Below, piece after piece: positions 59,858-64,000 of a stretch of DNA of 64,000 nt (positions are counted from its first letter, which is position 1; each line of letters opens with the position of its first letter). The stretch is taken from positions 682,001 to 746,000 of the forward strand of contig JAQJZZ010000005.1 of NCBI GenBank assembly GCA_030077755.1. The letters are read 5' to 3'. Origin of the DNA: Filosporella fistucella (Eukaryota; Ascomycota; Leotiomycetes; Helotiales). A model generated the notes under the pieces. The model saw nothing but the letters and a program-made list of their open reading frames with translations, was not told where the DNA came from and made no database searches. Both the position numbers and the translations under genes were made by a program.

Positions 59858-60705
59858 TTTCAAGGTTGAGGTTGAGGTTGAGATGAGGGAAGAAATAAAG
59901 CCTAGATAGAAGTTGGATTTAAAGAGATTATTCTCTTCCAATTCAGAGAGCAATATCAATGCTCAAATTAAAGTGAAGATGGATAGAAGGAGGGGAGAAC
60001 TGGTGGGGTGAAAATGACCCTGGTTATTACCCCACATTTCCAGGGTGCAAAGTACAAGTAATCACGGGAAATCGTGACTTTGACCGAGGTTGCAAAACTC
60101 CTCAATTCGCGACCATTGTAACAAAGCTCCAATATCAACAAACCTCAAAAGCCATCGTACGACATCCAAAAATACCCAAGACGCTCATAACATGATCTCA
60201 CTCCACCTCACGCAGGAAAGTTCCCTGTGGCCTCAAACATGGCTTCACATGCAATTTCGCATTCGCATTCTCGATTTCTTGGCGAGTATTGCTATAGCAA
60301 CGGACACGAGGTTCCCATCAACACAGCACCATCCAGACCCTGAGATGCAGGTAGGAAGTACCTCCGTGATTGGCTAGATGCCGCCGTGTCAGATCTGCGC
60401 AGCTCGATCTTAGTGGGCGCGTGTTTACAAGGTGTTGAATGCACTTGGTCTCTCTTGCGGTCTTTGCTTCTCCAGCTTCGTGATCGTCTGTCTACTCTGT
60501 CGATACTCCGTATACGAAACCCTGGTCTGGACGAGCTTCGAGATTCTGGATTGTGAGGACTTGTGTAATTTGTTTTTGTTCGGAATAGAGAGGAAGATTA
60601 GACAGTGAGAATTAAGGGAAGTATACACAAGTCGATAATGTGATCAAGCAGAGAATCGACGTACCCTATATTACCGGTTTTAATTGTCCTATTCGATAGC
60701 CCATC
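59858..60705. other. Intergenic, divergent promoters
   Basis: Shared upstream region of the DUF1330-like gene and the kelch gene. Nothing specific is seen. Confidence 0.5.
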
Positions 60706-63700
60706 ATGCTCAACCACGTCAGTGCTCTTTGCACATTGGGTCTATATATCTCTACAGTCCTCTCTCAATCTTTACCATATAATCCTACGACTATTCTCCT
60801 ACCGCAAACGTCGTCGAAGAATCAAGATATCGCATACGCTTTTATCCACTCTGCGGGCTCGAATACACATCAGTTTGTGTCTCTCAATATCTCATCCCAT
60901 CTATCACCGACAAATCTATCTCTCAGCGATATATCACCCAGTCTGCCATTCCTCACCAATTCATCGAATGCGTTTATTCCTTCTATATCGGCACAAGGAG
61001 AGGTCTCGGTATATACAGGGTCTTGCTCAACATCTACCAGCTCCGCGCTATGGAGATTCTCACCCTCCAATACAAGCACCAACGGGAATGGAACATGGGC
61101 TCAGGAAATCACAAGTACAGCTCGTGGAGTAACATCTGCGGCTCTGCCTGGAGCTGATTTCCTGTCCAGAGGGTTCAGCTTCTCGACTTTTGTGCATGCC
61201 AATGCCTCTCAGACCAAGATCTATGTATTTGGTGGCATGTGTCCAACCTCCCAAGCTACGGCTTCATCATGGCAATCTGCGGCTTCGTATTCAAATCATA
61301 TGTTACGGTTAGCGCCGACTTTGTCGACTGATAAGACATCGACTTATACGCTTGATCTGCCTACTAGCAGAGGTCCTCCGATTGCTGAAGCTGGCTTCAC
61401 GATTACGGGCCTTACTCCTACGACTTCGAATAATTCGGGTATCCTGACGCAACAGCAGAGTTTTGTGTTGGTGGGAGGACATACGCAGTCTGCGTTTACG
61501 AATATGAGTGTATTGGCTATCTGGAGTCTGCCGGAGGAAAGCTGGAGTTTCGTCACTGTGGATTCACCGCCTGCGAATGGGAATACTGAGTTGGCTGTTA
61601 GAGGGACTGTTGCGTCCGTGGATAGTAGATCTGGACATACAGCTGTCTTGACAGAAGATGGATCGAGCATCATCGTGTATGGAGGATGGGTCGGGGATGT
61701 TAGTCAAGCTGCAGATCCACAACTTGCTGTTCTCAGCTTGGGAACAGGATTCGGAGGTTCAGGAGATTGGAAGTGGTCTGTTCCTAAAATTCAGCCCTCT
61801 GGGAGTGGTATATATGGCCATGGTGCTGTTATGCTGCCAGGGAATGTTATGATGGTGCTTGGTGGATATAATATCTCGACTTCGAGTACATCCAAAAGAG
61901 CCACACCAGCCACACAGGCAATGTTCTTCAATGCTACTAGCATGAGTTGGGTATCGAATTACACCAACCCATCTTACATTGCTGCGATTGCGGCTGCTAG
62001 TAGCGCGGCGAGTGCATCATCAAATGCGAAATCCAGTTCAATGAAAGTCGGACTTGGTGCTGGTCTTGGATTGGGTCTTGCAGCTGTTCTAGGAGCTTTC
62101 ATAGTATGGTTCTGCTATAATCGTCGTCTCAAGAAGCGGAGAAAGGAAACCCAAGAGAAAAATCTACGAGATCTTAGTCTCGGTGCTGCGCATGTATATG
62201 CCTCTCCAGAAAGAGAAATGAGCCAGAGCTCAAGCTTCCCGTGGTCGGGTGGTAGATGGAACGGGAGAACGGATAACAATGGTCCAGTTTATGATTCGAA
62301 TAGCGCCGTGGCTGGGTATGAGAACTTGCAAGCTGGGGTACACAATCTTGGAGATAATGGGGCTATTCCACCGCCACCGAAACAAATTCAACGAAAGCCA
62401 TTGCATTCACGTAATGCTAGAGGAGTGTACCAACCAACAACAGCTTTCGATTTCGGTGGACAGCATGGTCGTGCAAATTCTCTTGGAACAGCTGGACCTA
62501 TTCATCCTATCTATGAGGCTGATGAAGATGATAGCCATCATGCCGGTGTTGGAGGCGTTGGAATTGCTCTTGGCGAACCGTCCAATACAGTTGAGAGAAA
62601 TCGCTATTCGGACCCCTTCAAAGATCCTGTACCGGTCCTCACTGCTGGAATCGATCGCCGTGATAATCATAGCCCCCGATCTGCAGGAGAAAGTTCGGCA
62701 CAATCCCGCGAGCGAGAGATTCAAGAATGGGTTTCGGATTGGGCAGCGGCAGATATGCTACTGAACTCACAAACACGATCACATTCTCATGTTGGACGCA
62801 TTTCTCCAACCAGACGAGCACAACTCATTGCTGCTACCAGTATTAGCTCAGTCTCTGGAGAAGAGGATAGTGGACGTACAGCAAGCAATCTCAGTGAATG
62901 TACTGATCGGAGCGTGGCTATTTCAGCTCCTACTGTTTCTCGATCTGGCTCAAGCTCCCAGGGACGCTCGAGATCTAATTCTCTCCGGGGTTTCATCACT
63001 GGCATCAATCCTTTTGGCTCAGCTACCATGTCTACGACTGGTCCAAGCACAACTCTGAGCCCTGTCTTTGATGGCCCACCTCAAGGCCCAAGAAGCTACA
63101 TCCCTCCACGAAGCGCGGGTAGTGGCAGTAACTCATCCCACAGCTTCAATACAGCCCATACCAGTTTCCCGGCTCTGCAGGCAGAGGGTGAAAGCTTACT
63201 TCCTCGACCAGATGAAATGTCTAGTGGTGAACACTCACCTACTCGCTCTCAACCTGACATATCAAGTAGTCCATCTAAATCCAAGCCTCATGGTCTTGGA
63301 AAGGGAAGATCTGGCTGGCTTGGAAGCTTGAAGAAGGTTTTCGCGAGCGGTGAAGAAAGTCCTTCTGATGAAAGTTTCCTGAGCAGAGAACCCAGTCCCA
63401 CTCGCTACGATTACGGTGGCTCAGCAGGTGTCGAGCCTCGACGAACTGTCTCCGCTGGCGCTACTCTCTGGCGTCGTAAACAAGGGAAAAGCGACTGGGA
63501 AGATAGTGCACCACCTACACCCCTCGGCACCACTGGTCGTTCCAACACCTTTACAGCTGAATCTTCCAACCTCCGTGGTGGTGCCTTTGTAGTGGGCAAT
63601 GATGACGATGAAGAGGATTGGGACATTGAACGCGCTGTACAGAATCGTGTCGTACAAGTCATGTTTACAGTACCAAAAGAGAAATTGAGAGTTGTGAATC

Positions 63701-64000
63701 ATGATTTTGATGAAGAGAAGAGTGATGCCGGATCGCTTGGGGGAAGTCTGAGAAGTAAGAAAGGCAGTTTGAGAGCGAAGAGAAGTCTGAGGGATTTGCA
63801 TATACCGCCACCTCCCGTGCCGATTGCGGCGACTACTGATGTCCTGCATAAGAACGAAGAAGAAAAGGGAGATGAAAATGAGGCTCTATTGATTGACAAT
63901 AGAGAGGAAAGCAGGCATGTGATTGACGAGAAGACGGAAGCACCAACACAAAAAGTAGACAAGGGGAAAGGCAAAGCGAAGGAGATAGATGTGATGGACG
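60706..64000 (+). CDS. Kelch-repeat single-pass membrane protein, incomplete at the right edge
   Basis: The frame from ATG 60706 is open without a stop to the window end (1098 codons plus one base). A signal peptide (residues 1-21, CTLGLYISTVLS) is followed by a beta-propeller domain to about residue 440 with kelch-type strands IYVFGGMCP, SFVLVGGHTQ, SIIVYGGWVGD and VMMVLGGYN. A membrane helix (about 447-468, AGLGLGLAAVLGAFIVWFC) and basic NRRLKKRRK follow. The cytoplasmic region, over 600 residues, is Ser-rich with many SxxR and proline motifs, and ends here with EEDWDIERAVQNRVVQVMF. It resembles fungal surface kelch proteins of unknown role. No intron is needed. Confidence 0.88.
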   Translation, partial: MLNHVSALCTLGLYISTVLSQSLPYNPTTILLPQTSSKNQDIAYAFIHSAGSNTHQFVSLNISSHLSPTNLSLSDISPSLPFLTNSSNAFIPSISAQGEVSVYTGSCSTSTSSALWRFSPSNTSTNGNGTWAQEITSTARGVTSAALPGADFLSRGFSFSTFVHANASQTKIYVFGGMCPTSQATASSWQSAASYSNHMLRLAPTLSTDKTSTYTLDLPTSRGPPIAEAGFTITGLTPTTSNNSGILTQQQSFVLVGGHTQSAFTNMSVLAIWSLPEESWSFVTVDSPPANGNTELAVRGTVASVDSRSGHTAVLTEDGSSIIVYGGWVGDVSQAADPQLAVLSLGTGFGGSGDWKWSVPKIQPSGSGIYGHGAVMLPGNVMMVLGGYNISTSSTSKRATPATQAMFFNATSMSWVSNYTNPSYIAAIAAASSAASASSNAKSSSMKVGLGAGLGLGLAAVLGAFIVWFCYNRRLKKRRKETQEKNLRDLSLGAAHVYASPEREMSQSSSFPWSGGRWNGRTDNNGPVYDSNSAVAGYENLQAGVHNLGDNGAIPPPPKQIQRKPLHSRNARGVYQPTTAFDFGGQHGRANSLGTAGPIHPIYEADEDDSHHAGVGGVGIALGEPSNTVERNRYSDPFKDPVPVLTAGIDRRDNHSPRSAGESSAQSREREIQEWVSDWAAADMLLNSQTRSHSHVGRISPTRRAQLIAATSISSVSGEEDSGRTASNLSECTDRSVAISAPTVSRSGSSSQGRSRSNSLRGFITGINPFGSATMSTTGPSTTLSPVFDGPPQGPRSYIPPRSAGSGSNSSHSFNTAHTSFPALQAEGESLLPRPDEMSSGEHSPTRSQPDISSSPSKSKPHGLGKGRSGWLGSLKKVFASGEESPSDESFLSREPSPTRYDYGGSAGVEPRRTVSAGATLWRRKQGKSDWEDSAPPTPLGTTGRSNTFTAESSNLRGGAFVVGNDDDEEDWDIERAVQNRVVQVMFTVPKEKLRVVNHDFDEEKSDAGSLGGSLRSKKGSLRAKRSLRDLHIPPPPVPIAATTDVLHKNEEEKGDENEALLIDNREESRHVIDEKTEAPTQKVDKGKGKAKEIDVMD

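Noticed and set aside
62249..63331. Several other open frames within 60.7-64 kb, both strands
   Set aside because: All are shadows of the single kelch membrane-protein frame, which is open from 60706 to the edge.

Overview
The window is fungal nuclear DNA from a filamentous ascomycete (Pezizomycotina). The evidence is short 42-120 bp GT-AG introns, often with CTAAC or CTGAT branch sites, together with HET-domain genes, a CHAT-STAND gene, a Zn2Cys6 regulator, an atg29 orthologue, a WSC sensor and an intron-containing tRNA-Pro. Leotiomycetes is my best guess for the class, but that is inference.

Left part (1-11.2 kb): this looks like a nitrogen-scavenging neighbourhood. It holds a one-gene fusion of a biuret-hydrolase-like isochorismatase domain to an allophanate-hydrolase-like amidase, a 2-oxoglutarate/Fe(II) dioxygenase, and a divergently transcribed NCS1 nucleobase-type permease. 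GATA-factor sites are over-represented in the promoters. A secreted haem peroxidase and a Zn2Cys6 transcription factor follow. A logical scheme is uptake of a nitrogen heterocycle or ureide, oxidation, amide hydrolysis, then release of ammonia from allophanate. The substrate is not shown by the sequence.

11.2-23.8 kb: a decayed membrane-protein gene, a CCCH zinc-finger protein, atg29 with a 10-nt microexon, tRNA-Pro(AGG), a secreted cyanovirin-N-type protein, a 109-bp tandem repeat and a small cysteine-rich secreted protein.

24.4-45 kb: a region rich in self/non-self recognition genes. It holds a decayed NACHT gene, an intact 1604-aa CHAT-STAND gene divergent from a 292-aa protein that may be a gasdermin-like executioner, a two-finger C2H2 protein, a multi-pass membrane protein, two HET-domain genes and an AAAP amino-acid transporter between them. 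The CHAT/292-aa pair is the main candidate for an undescribed system: a protease and a pore-former acting as a cell-death switch.

45.5-64 kb: a maltose-type sugar porter, a degenerate AGCGGCGG repeat, a long gene-free stretch with strand-skewed composition, a WSC-type wall sensor, a possible STAND N-terminal-domain gene without a visible start codon, a secreted PI-PLC-X-like protein, a dimeric alpha/beta-barrel-like protein and a large kelch-repeat membrane protein that runs off the right edge. All exon boundaries were worked out by eye from splice motifs and frame and have no transcript support.
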